The position numbers and the translations under genes are program-made. 64,000 bases of DNA, taken from Juglans regia (lineage: Eukaryota; Streptophyta; Magnoliopsida; Fagales; Juglandaceae). Shown here one piece after another: positions 10,773 to 21,237 of the stretch. Location of the stretch: contig NC_049916.1 of assembly GCF_001411555.2 (NCBI RefSeq), positions 25,500,558 to 25,564,557 of the forward strand. Reading direction: 5' to 3'. The notes beneath the pieces were generated by a model. That model was given only the letters and a program-made list of their open reading frames with translations, was not told the origin of the DNA and did not search any database. Position 1 is the stretch's first letter. Every line of letters begins with the position of its first letter.

Positions 10773-11095
10773 CTAAAATTCTGACTCGGCGCTTCGATTC
10801 GAAGAAGGACGGACGAACCCCACAACAACTCCTATAAGAACCAGCCCATTCATGATTGCTGAAATCCTGAATATCTCAGCAGCTGCATAACAGGTAGAAG
10901 ATAGAGCTCCTCCACCCCTGCCTCTGCCTTGTGACTGAAGTTTCAGGGAGCTCACCATTTTTGCAAAGGACTGCTCAGTGCACACAGGAAGGCTTGAGCC
11001 CACCAAAAGAGCTCAGCCCCGTTATGTAGTGTACACTCTTCCTCCTTCTAGAGTTGGCAATGGTGGTAGTGGCAGCAGCAGCATCAGGGTCCCTT
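10773..11095 (-). pseudogene. petM: petM-like (cytochrome b6f subunit 7) pseudogene
   Basis: On the minus strand the sequence follows the nuclear-encoded PetM precursor. A transit-peptide part ([20 protein letters not shown]) is followed by [18 protein letters not shown], a Gly/Arg stretch, [20 protein letters not shown] and the membrane span [12 protein letters not shown]. It is broken twice. A deletion with a frame change lies between the transit-peptide block and LPVCTEQ. A 4-bp duplication after GFV also shifts the C-terminus, so the normal LLRIEASVEE end is read out of frame. No introns interrupt the match, which suggests a retrocopy, but no poly(A) tail or target duplication was seen. 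PetM itself is a small stabilising subunit of the thylakoid b6f complex. The functional gene must be elsewhere. Confidence 0.83.
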
Positions 11096-11223
11096 TTTCT
11101 GTTAATTACTTCCCCAAATATACAAAATACAAATTACATCGGTTCAAGTATTTGTTAACGGCTGAAAGCCTGAAACAGAATTCTATCTTTTTATTATTAA
11201 AGTTGCATCAAGGTAGCATCCAA

Positions 11224-11287
11224 GTTGTTGTAGTATAGTGGTGAGTATTCCTGCCTGTCAAGCTGGGTTTGATCCCCGGCAACGGCG
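11224..11287 (+). pseudogene. Truncated tRNA-Asp(GTC) pseudogene
   Basis: The sequence matches plant tRNA-Asp with a complete acceptor stem (GTTGTTG with CAACGGC, allowing G-U pairs), a normal D arm (TAGTATAGTGGTGAGTATTC), the GTC anticodon in CTGTCAA, and an intact T arm (CTGGG TTTGATC CCCGG). About 8 nt are missing. The 3' side of the anticodon stem and most of the variable loop are gone, leaving 64 nt instead of 72. The anticodon stem cannot form. Both internal promoter boxes remain, so transcription by Pol III is possible but a working tRNA is not. Confidence 0.85.
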
Positions 11288-11580
11288 AATTAACTTTTTT
11301 CTCCGGTTTTCTCGGGAACCAAGCACAAGACTAGGGCAGGAAAGTACGGCTATATATTAGTCAACGATTGCATGCGGTTTCAAAGTCCGGTCTTGGTGGG
11401 GCATATGCTAATTGCTATGTCTATGCCAGACCAGTTTCTCAACAAAACCTACCCGCCATCCTCTCAACCTCTGTTGAGTACTTTTGATGCCAAGGATGAA
11501 AGCTACACCATTCTTATGGTTAAATATCACAGGAAGATCCTACTCTCTCCTGCCTTGCATCTACTGCTAAGCGTGTCTCT
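11288..11580. other. Intergenic DNA with an unassigned open frame
   Basis: An 82-codon frame at 11372-11620 (+) contains a protein-like stretch (QPLLSTFDAKDESYTILMV) that I could not assign. It is interrupted at its 3' end by the inverted-repeat element starting at 11581. It may be a broken gene fragment. Confidence 0.3.
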
Positions 11581-12278
11581 TAGGTACGTTTGGGTAGCAA
11601 GTACACTTGAGAAGTGTTGAGAATATTTGTGAATAGTTATGAGTAAAGATTGGAATGAGTTTGTGAGTCCCATTGAGAATATTTTGAGTTGTTTGGATGT
11701 GTGAAGTATGTTGAGTTGTTGACTTTTGGATAGATAGTTGAAAAATGTGTGAGTTTCATAAATATTATAGTGATTTTATTTTTAGTAATAAATATTATAG
11801 TGATTTTATTATAATGATTTTTTAATATTAATAAATATTGTAGTGATTTTATTTTATTTTTATATATGATAATGATAAATATGATAATGATTTTATTTTT
11901 AATTTATATATAATAGTGATAAATATTATAATGATTTTATTTTCATATATATAATAGTGATAAATAGTGATTTTATTTTTTATTTATATATTATAGTGAT
12001 TTTATTTTTTATTTATATATTATAGTGATAAATATTATAGTGGTTTCATTTTTTATTTATATATAATAGTGATAAATATTATAGTGATTTTATTTTTTCT
12101 TTATATTTAATAGTGATAAATATTATAGAATGTTTGTGAATAGTTATGAATATAGATTGAAGTGAGTTTGTGGATATCATTGAAAGTATTTTAAGTTTTT
12201 TGGCATGTAGAGTATTTTCAATAGTACGAGGATACTTAAAAAGTGCTGAGATATGTTGACTATCCAAACGTAGCCTAG
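11581..12278. mobile_element. Foldback element with AT-rich tandem core
   Basis: The left terminus reads TAGGTACGTTTGGGTAG. The right terminus in reverse complement reads TAGGCTACGTTTGGATAG. Inside these, an approximately 90-bp stretch (TGTGAATAGTTATGAGTAAA and on) recurs in direct orientation near both ends (about 11625-11700 and 12128-12205). The core, about 11755-12125, is a degenerate tandem array of ATAGTGATAAATATTATAGT with GATTTTATTTTTTATTTATA spacers. There is no coding capacity. It is a non-autonomous DNA element of uncertain superfamily. Confidence 0.68.
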
Positions 12279-14078
12279 TGTATTTGCACTTTTTTTTTAA
12301 TATTTTTAAAATATATATATAAAATCATATTCACTTTTTTAATCATTAAAAAAATTAAAATATATAAACCCAATAAGCAAAACTACGGGACAACCTAACA
12401 TTTTCCAATTTCATATTGCATACTGTTTAGAATTAGAGGGATCAGTTATTTTCTAAAAAACGAAAAAAAAAATGTGTCTCTTAAGAAAGTGGGATTTTAA
12501 TTAAATTCCGTGGATTTTTATTTTTATTTTTATTTCCGGGAAAGATTTGCTAATGATTGGATTGTATTGGGGAGATTAAATTATTAGGATATGATCAGCA
12601 GAAGAAATGAGTCATTACGATCCACTGGATGGGTACTGCTAAATTTTAATCATTGGAAAATTCACAAAGAAGGACCCATTGATGATCACTTTGAAAAAGT
12701 TCTAAGCCCCGAAATTATCACATGCCACTTTCATTGACAGCAAGTGCTTTTGCCATTTTCTTTTTCTATTTATTTGCAAAGTGATTGCTGGGAAAGAGGT
12801 AGAAGAACGGGGAGAGGCAGGAACATCCAGAAATTCGATCCTACCACCTAAATGCTAATAAAGTAGAAAAGGATGACCCCTTAATTAAGCTAGAGGGACA
12901 ATTTTAAATAGGGAAATGCTGTGTCCCGAGACTTTCTCTCGAGATTTTTTTATTTTTTTACTTGGTGATTGAAGAAGTATTTTTTAATGATGTTGTGATT
13001 TTTTAAAAAAAATATATATTTAAAGTTATTAAAAAAATGCAGGAAAAAATTGTATAAAAAAAAGATGAATTACACTAATCGGGACCCAAAATTGGTGGTT
13101 GTAGTGCCACCCTTTGAAAAAACAAAACCATTAAAGCTTGTTTGGCAAGTGAAATGATTTCATCTTATCTCATAACTTCTCATAATTTCTTTTTCAAATA
13201 TCATTCAAATGTAAATATTTTTCAATATAAAATTTTTAACTTTTTCACCTAATTATTATCTAATCATTTAATTTTTCCAAACTTCCAAACAATACTATTT
13301 TTTTTTTAAATTTTAAAATAAAAATTATATTCTAACAATATTTTAACTTTATAATATTTTTATTTAACTTTTTCTTACTTATTTCTCAAAACTATAAAAC
13401 ATCTTAACTTAAACTATTTTTCTATTATTGACAAATTATTTTATTATTATTCATAAAATTCTTATCTCATATCACTTCTCAAACCATCCTTTAAAAAGGC
13501 ACTCAGCTCAGAGTCCAAATTATCGACCACACCCCAACATTTCAAATTACAAAACTTGATCACATGGCAATCTTCAAGTAGGCACATCACAGGAAAAGAA
13601 ATACTAGTTCTATTTTGCAAAATTTATTGGATTTTATTTATTCATTTTTGCATTAGGTCCCAGCTAATGTGTGAAAGAAGTACCAATTTTTTTTTTTTCC
13701 CTTTTATAAATAAAAATACAAAGCCCATTAGAAGTAGTTCTTCCTTGAAGCCGGTAATATACAACAAAACCAGTAATGAGTAACTGGAGAACTTCTAGCA
13801 GAAAATAGAAAATCTTGAGATGGAAAAAAGAGGAATGACTAGGATGAACTGTTCTGGTCCAGTTTGACAAACTCTAGATTGCACAATCTATTTACAACCC
13901 TAGTCCGGACATAAAATTTGTGTTCAAGTTTGTAAGAAAACTAAAATCCCACCGCCATCTTGGAATGTTTATGGACACTAAACGGCAACTAAATTCCACA
14001 TGAACAAATGAGATCAGTATCTCTAAAAAAAAGGTAAGGTTGCTTGATACAGATTGTAAAACTGGAGATTACCAGCAA
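12279..14078. other. Intergenic DNA between the foldback element and the B3 gene
   Basis: Apart from the MITE at 13141-13490, the interval has only AT-rich, low-coding sequence. The last 200 bases or so before 14079 are presumably the 3' UTR of the minus-strand B3 gene. Confidence 0.45.
13141..13490. mobile_element. MITE-like inverted-repeat element
   Basis: The left end GTTTGGCAAGTGAAATGATT and the right end, read in reverse complement as GGTTTGAGAAGTGATATGAG, are imperfect inverted repeats continuing for about 35 bp. The interior is AT-rich and non-coding. No exact target duplication was found. Confidence 0.55.
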
Positions 14079-17000
14079 CTAAATTATAAATTTGGTTTGC
14101 CCGACATTTTGCTGTAATTGATGGTTCACCACCAGACCTGTATCGTCAAGAACACGAAATGGGGTAACTTTCAGCACAATATCTCTCGTCCTCAACATCT
14201 CGAAGACACAAACATCTCCTTCCCCCAAATTATTCTCCAACGAAAATTCATACCATCCCTGGCTTAACTTAGCTCTACCTCCCTTGTAAAGGCATCGGAC
14301 AGGCCACTGTCTCCCATCAGAAACCTGAAGTTTGATGAATCCAGAAACCCCACTTAGATTCTTTTCAGCAAAGCAGGATGGCAGATACTGCACGAGAAAA
14401 AAGAGTACATACAAACTAAGCACACTGTTTTATGATGATATTATAAAGCCATGTTTAGCACATCAATTTCACCAGCTCACCATTATACACCCTCTATATA
14501 AATAGGACGGTCGCAGGACAACCCTGCAGAAAGGATTAGCTGGTTCAAATGCTTTGGCTGCATTGATAGCCCTTTCCCGTTCCTCTGCTGTTACTGTTCT
14601 CTTTCTTGCAGAAGCACTTTCATAAAATCTAAATCGCATTTCTACTTCTTCATGTTGAGCAGATGACTCCTGCTCATCTGCATATATATAAAATAGAACA
14701 TTGATGAGAAAATTAAATTCTTTTAACACCAAAGGACAAAAAAACGAGATTATAATTTTAAATAGCTTACTGGGATCAGGTTTCCGCTTTTTTCTCATGG
14801 TTTTTTTAATTTGAGTCTCTTGATCTGGACTTTGAAATTTTACTTCATCCAAAGACTTTTTAAACTCGATTGCATTAAACTGAACACCTACATTTCGAGT
14901 GGGTTCAGTTTCCGCAGGTGACTTCCTAAAACCCTTGGACGGATGCAGGTTCCTTTCACCAGCCCAATTTAAACAGTTCTTAAGTTGAGACCCATTGAAC
15001 AAATTCTGCAGTGAGGGAGGAGTGTAACTTCTACTAGGTGTCAATTGATCTCCACATTCACCAAGCAGCTTATTTTTCAAAGGCCCGCTAGTAAGGCATG
15101 GAAGGGAGGAACCCATGATTGCAGCAGAGTCATCATCTTCCATTTCTTCAAATACATTATACTGATTGCCATAAATGAGTCCATGGGTGCCACCAAGTGC
15201 ATTGGACTGATAACTTATCTCAGAAGCCGCCAAATTATATATATGAACAAAGAAACGCGAATTCCCTTCGTATCTAAATATTAAAAAGTACCCAACACGG
15301 ATGGAGTAGCGTTCAACAAATTTCTGCCAACCATTGTGAAACCAAACACTGTTCCCAATCCTTTTCAATCCTACTTGCCATACGTGACCATCCGGAATGG
15401 AGAGTGTAGCAAAAGCTGAAAACTCATCCCTAAATTTGTTGGCAAAATTTTCTGGTATCCTCTGCATGTATCAAAGATCAAGTTGGGCCTTGTTTGTTGC
15501 AATGAAATGCATGATTTACGTGTGTAGATGATGTAAAGATATGACTGTGAACAAGGTAACTGGGGACATGGGCCTAAAGAGGACCGAGTGGCATATAGGA
15601 TTCATGTAGTCCAACCCGCTGAATTAAGATGGGCTTAATTGAGCTGAGTTGGGTATATCACCATTCACCACAAGATCTGATTGTGTGGCATAATAGACAT
15701 CCAAAGCTCGTCCTAGAGCCTTTCAAAGGAAAAATAGAATCATTCTGAAGAATCCATAAATATCCAAGAAAAATAGTATAGTGTCACAGGCATAATAACA
15801 ATGAGAAATGTCTACTTTCACCACAAAGGACTTGAAAAACTTGAATTTTGCAGAATCGGTCATTTACTGGTCTCATGTCATCTCATGTCATCTTATATGT
15901 GATCAATTCCTACGTGATGACTCGCAAAAGAGTTAGAACAACCAAAATTTCAATCATTCCTCAAAATTACCATAATTGTGAAAATTTAACATCAGAATCA
16001 AAATGATGACATGGAAAATCAAGATTCGAGTCCACAAGTTCCACCCATAAGTATAGCAACAATCAGAGTGAATTATATTATCCTAAAAATGTACAAAATA
16101 CTTCATTTTGCTAGCTTCTTTCAGATGATGTCATTTACATAAATTTTACCTTCTAACACAGAAAGTAAATCTTGAAAGGTGGATTGATTCCTCAATGCTC
16201 GACGATGGCCATGTAAAATCAAAGACAAAACTGGTAAGCATAAATGAATTGGGTTTGAAGGGGCTATTATAAATTTTAAAAGAGTTTTATTCCTGGTTAA
16301 TTTACTAATGCGAATATTCCATCCTGATTGGTTCCTAAAACTGGTTGATAAGAAATTCCAGTACTCAATCACAATACCCACTTTGTTCCAGCAGAAAATA
16401 TTTCCCAAAGATTTTTACACTGAAAAATATTTTGTTTTCAAGACTCCTTTCGTTTTTAGGAATTTCTACTACACAGAAAAATCTACTATCTTCAATTGGT
16501 TTCAGGCGCTCCTTCACTTTTTGCATCTAATATGAATATCTTAAGAAAATACCTTTCCACCGAAAATTCTTCTCAGATAAACCAGATGGAGCAAAACTAA
16601 ACTACAAAACCTTACGTATTTCAGCAATTCAGCTCTCAATGATACAAATATGATCAATCCGCTGACGTGTAGCCCCATAATTTTGATGACCTATGAATGA
16701 TTATAGTTCTTCAAAAATCAAAACCAAATAACCTTATTAAACAAAACTTCCATTCTTCCTTCTCCTTTTCCTAGTTTTTCTCCAGAGCAAAACAAATTCA
16801 TAGGTTTCACCAAATTGTCATAAAACCAGCCACATGAAAGCAGAATCTAGAGGATTACAATTAACTTCGCACCTCCCTCCGCTCTAATCCCACCAACCAA
16901 ACGGGATTTCAGTTTTTAACCGCCGAAAGTGGAAAGGATTCTAGAAAAAGATTGGGAAAGAGGCCAAGCAAAAACACAAAACCGCACAATCAACCCTTGT

Positions 17001-17265
17001 GGAGTTTATCCAACTCATCGCTTAACTCCCCAGAAAGGAAGATAACCCCAGTAAATCGTGCACAAATGGAAGAGGCAATATTCTAGGAAACCAAATAGAA
17101 ACCAATACCTCTCTCTGAAAAACTAACGACTAAAAATGAAACCAAGGGCATACGTAACCCCAAAGGCAAGAACTAGAGAGAGGGGAGAGAGATATATTAA
17201 GGTACCAGTTCTTTGGCTTGGATTGTGGAAGGGAGAATCAGCTTGTGAAAATAAGGGTGTGGCAT
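14079..17265 (-). CDS. B3-domain transcription factor, VRN1-like (four exons)
   Basis: Exons, read on the minus strand, are 17265-17206, 15461-14771, 14677-14481 and 14387-14079. They give 418 residues; all introns are GT-AG and the phases fit. Exon 1 encodes [20 protein letters not shown] and is easily missed because intron 1 is 1.74 kb. The first B3 domain spans about residues 5-100 ([43 protein letters not shown]). The linker is Ser/Lys-rich with a basic patch ([12 protein letters not shown]) likely to act in nuclear import. The second B3 domain, about 310-405, is very close to VRN1 ([51 protein letters not shown]). VRN1 binds DNA with little sequence preference and keeps FLC silenced after cold. 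A similar chromatin role is inferred, not shown. The C-terminus extends about 15 residues past the usual end. Confidence 0.92.
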
Positions 17266-17520
17266 TATGGTCCTCTCGGAGGCTCTCTTCCAGATCTAAA
17301 AGCTCTTCCTTCCTTCTTCACTACTGCCTTCTTCTTAGGCAGTCAAATAGCGTTTTTAATAAACCTTAAAAACCCCCCGCAACTCACTTGACCTAAAAAG
17401 TTGAACGAGTTGATGCTGCTTTTGACTCACCGAGTCGGCTTCGGATCACTGCAAGAAGACACTCATTTAATTCCTCGAAGGAAAAAATCTTCTTCTGTGT
17501 GAAGAAGCCCCAGCACACCT
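17266..17520. other. 5' flank of the B3 gene
   Basis: This should hold the 5' UTR and promoter of the minus-strand B3 gene. I see no convincing TATA box. A perfect 9-bp hairpin (CCCCAGCAC / GTGCTGGGG, 17508-17532) lies at its far end, directly at the start of the duplicated block. Confidence 0.4.
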
Positions 17521-18343
17521 AACGTGCTGGGGTGAAAAAAAAAAAAAAAAAAAAGAAGAAGAAAAAAAATTATGTGAGGTGTGTGGAAAGTGTGATGTAT
17601 AATAGTGTGTGATATAGCATTCCTCTTCTTCTAAGAGTAAAATTAGATAGAAGTTTCGAATAGAAAAATTTTACGAGCAATACTACACAATTTTTTAGTC
17701 TCTATATATTATATTTTTTTTTTAATTTTTTTGAGTTTATTATTTTAAAATTAATTCAATTCTTCTATTCATTATTCATATATTAAATATTTGATAAAAA
17801 AAAATTAAAAAAAATATGGTGTGTGGAGGTTGTGTGAATAATAAGAAGTTGTATAGATTTTTTCAAATTTTATATAAGATTTTTGTAAAAAAGTAAGTCT
17901 TATTAATAAAAAATAATTTTTTACAATTTTTTTAAGTGTGATCTACATGAAGCTTGTATATTTGGAGTTTGTATAAATTATTTTTCTTCATCGAATGATA
18001 TATATGATCGTTCTCATCACTCTCTCTCCTCTCTCTCATATATAATAAATGATATTTACAGTCATAGAGTACGTAACTGTTGAGTCTTTTTTTTAAAAAA
18101 AATAAATATGAGATCTACATAAAAAAAATTAATTTTTTAAAAATATACTCCATTGAAAAAAAAATGTAATATTTACTCAATTTATTACTGTATATAACAT
18201 TACTTTTAATTTTTGTGTATGTTTTCCTAAAGGAATATTTTTTAATCATGAATCAAATGGTCAAAGTTTTACTTTAATGTAATTAATATTCAAGAATACA
18301 AAATACATTGTTAAACACTTCAACAAGATAGTATTGGACCACG

Positions 18344-18392
<49 letters not shown>

Positions 18393-18640
18393 AAACAAAT
18401 ATATTGTCAAAAGACCCGTATGCATGCGCGCACACATATATCATATCAAAATAGTTAGAATAAAAATTTGAACAATACTTAAAACAAATAGAATAGAATA
18501 AAAGTAATATTATACACTATACTCTTATCCTGTCACATCTTATTGAATAGAATAATAATGTAGTGTATATAATTTTTTACAGAATAAATAAGTAGGTCTT
18601 GTAATTTATATACTTCTTTGAATATTTATTTGGTCATTGT

Positions 18641-18712
18641 TAGGATATGTAGTTGATATAATGGTAACTTATTGATTGACGTGAAAGGTTCGAGTCTGTT
18701 GTGTATTAAGTA
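18641..18712 (+). repeat. tRNA-like (SINE-head-like) sequence
   Basis: TAGTTGATATAATGGTAAC resembles a tRNA A box and D arm. GGTTCGAGTC about 30 bp further on is a good B box. The spacing is that of a tRNA-derived SINE head, but no tail or target duplication was found. The same sequence recurs in the duplicate block near 25777. Confidence 0.3.
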
Positions 18713-21028
18713 TATGACTTGTAAATAAATTTGATTTATGGAATTATTTTTAATGAATAATGAATGATAATTGCATGCAATTCCCCTTTCATTTGATCCC
18801 TTTATAATTTACAAGTATTATTTTGACATTTGAGATGAATCATGTGATGTTTTTAGAGTCGAAACAAAATGAAAGTGTTTGCTTTGCCTTTCTAGCAATT
18901 GACACTTATCAATTGGGTTCAATAAGATTTAAACAAAAAAAAAAAAAAAAAAAAATTCTTCGTTGCTTGTGTTAGTCTGGCGAGTCAACTCGTGTGTTGG
19001 TCAGTAAAAGAGTCAAGCTAACTCGGTACAAAAAATGGTATCTAGGTGGCTGAGTCAAACACTAGGAGAAGAACCTTTATGCCTTTATTCCATTCTTATT
19101 GGACAATATTTTTCAATTTCTTTCTTTTTGTTTTCCTTTTTTTTTTTTTCTTTTGTTTTTCAAACCCAACAAATATACAGTAAACTCAAATGTTCTGTAC
19201 ACGTGTCGGATCAGGGTGGTTAGGAGCTAAGGAACCGCACCCATCAGTACTGCCCAAAACATAGTGTTACAGTAAACTCATAGCTAAACTCAAGAATTAA
19301 CTATTGGTTACATAGTTCTGATGAAATATTTTATTAAAAATAAAATAAAATATAATTATAATATAATTTTTGTTTAGAGATTTAAAAAAATTAATTTTTT
19401 TATTATATTTTATGTGAGAGTTTGAAAAAATTATAATGATTATATGAGACGAGATATTTTAATTTTATGTAACCAAATCAGTCTCTCTTTCTCTCCTCTT
19501 GATTTTGGATTAATATTTTTTTATAATTTTTTTTGAGTTTTAATATTTAAGAAAGAGAAATATAAATATATATTAAATTTTACAAAATTTATTAGTTTTT
19601 CGAAATTTTTTTACAGACAATAATGAATATTGTAGAATTGATTTTTTGTGTTTATTTTTTCTTATTTTTGTCTAGTATTTGGACATGGAGTCTACAGGAT
19701 TTTAGTTCGTTTTTTTTTTTTTTGTAATTTATATTTTTATTAAAAATTATAAATTAGAGGTTCTCGTGTGAAATATTCTATGACTTATTTAATGATTTCT
19801 AAGGTATAAAGAAAATGAAACACTATGCCCTGGAATCATCTAGTCAGGCTTGATGTGGATAGATATAATATTTACATAATTGGAGTAAGTGGGGGTTTTA
19901 AGTGCATGGGTATTGCTGAAAAAAAAAACATGACATATGAGGAGAAGGTTAAAAAATTAAGGACTAAGATGGTTCTGACATGACATAATAAGAATTTATA
20001 TAATAGAAAGGGAAATAGGGAACTATAATGGATTACAACTTTTATTTGTCTATTTTGGATAATTTATTTAATTAAGTAACATGTAATGAAAATTATTTTG
20101 CCTTTAACAGATGAACAAAGCCAAAGTTATGGCCACTAGGACTACTTTCAAAGATTATTAAGACAATGTTAGTTGCCTTAATAAATAAGACTTCTTGATC
20201 TTTATAAATATCTCTCTCTCTCTCTCTCAAATGTTCAAAATTGGCATATTGTGTGGTGTGGTCCCAAAAGCAATATCATCTTTCGTTCATAAGTTTAATA
20301 TAAACTTCAGTGGGCAACATCTTTGCATGTTGTCCCAAAAGTGTATTTTTCCTTGTTTTAAATTCCAATGTCTACATCTTGTGGCCCTGTAGAGTGTAAT
20401 CTTTACAGGCTGTGTTCAGGGGATTGGAAACCGAGGCCACAATGCATTGATTGAGGTGGCTTGCATTCCTTTTTTGGGAATTCCTTGAACTACTTGAGGC
20501 AGTAGAGTTCAGATGATCAGATTAATGTTTATGATGGATCTATCTATCTTTCTTGTGAACATTAGTTGGAATTATGGGATAGAAATTTTTACAAAAGTGA
20601 ATGAAAAGGATGTTTTGTCCTTGGATATCTATGACTAAACATCATGGGACTCATGATGCAATTAATCTGGTATTAAAATTTTTAGGCCATTTCAGATAAG
20701 TCCTTATTGGAGGTGTAGGTAGTAATAATCTTCTCTCTATCCTGGTCCTCAAATCACGTACAGCTTGGGCAAAGCCTAATTTTTATAAGAAATATACCCA
20801 AGGCAAGAGAAGAAACATGAAGAAAATATAATGTTCAGCATTTAGGAGCCACAGAAGACTGGCGGAGATACAGAAAATAACATCTCCTATTCTTGAATGA
20901 GTGCAATTCTAATGTCCTAGCATAAACTTTCAAATGAAATCGTGGGTCAAACCCACTCTAAATTGCAACTATTTACATGTAGAACTAATAAAACAAATAA
21001 TGGCATGTCACGGAGGAATCAAAGTTTT

Positions 21029-21237
21029 TCAAGACGGCACAGAGGTTGAAAGGACTACATGAGATAAGTATTCGAGCCCATCCTGGATTTTGCACACTGC
21101 TGTGGTCTGATCTGCACGCAGATGCTCGGAGAAGGCATTGGCTTTTTCCTGGATTGAAGTCTGTGGAAGAACATCATGGGACTCGGCGGTGGCTCCCTTT
21201 ATGGCTGCTGCATAAGCTTCAGCCACATCAGATATGC
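21029..21237 (-). pseudogene. Orphan copy of the last exon of the FAM114-like gene
   Basis: It is identical in sequence to exon 9 at 28166-28374, including the TTGGTCAG acceptor and the stop. No other exon of the gene occurs between here and the gap. The simplest reading is that it exists only because this block was assembled twice. If the duplication is real, this would be an unused or alternative terminal exon. Confidence 0.82.

Noticed and set aside
12914..13120. Possible MITE with GTCCCGA words in inverted orientation
   Set aside because: The order of words at the two ends does not correspond and no target duplication was found.
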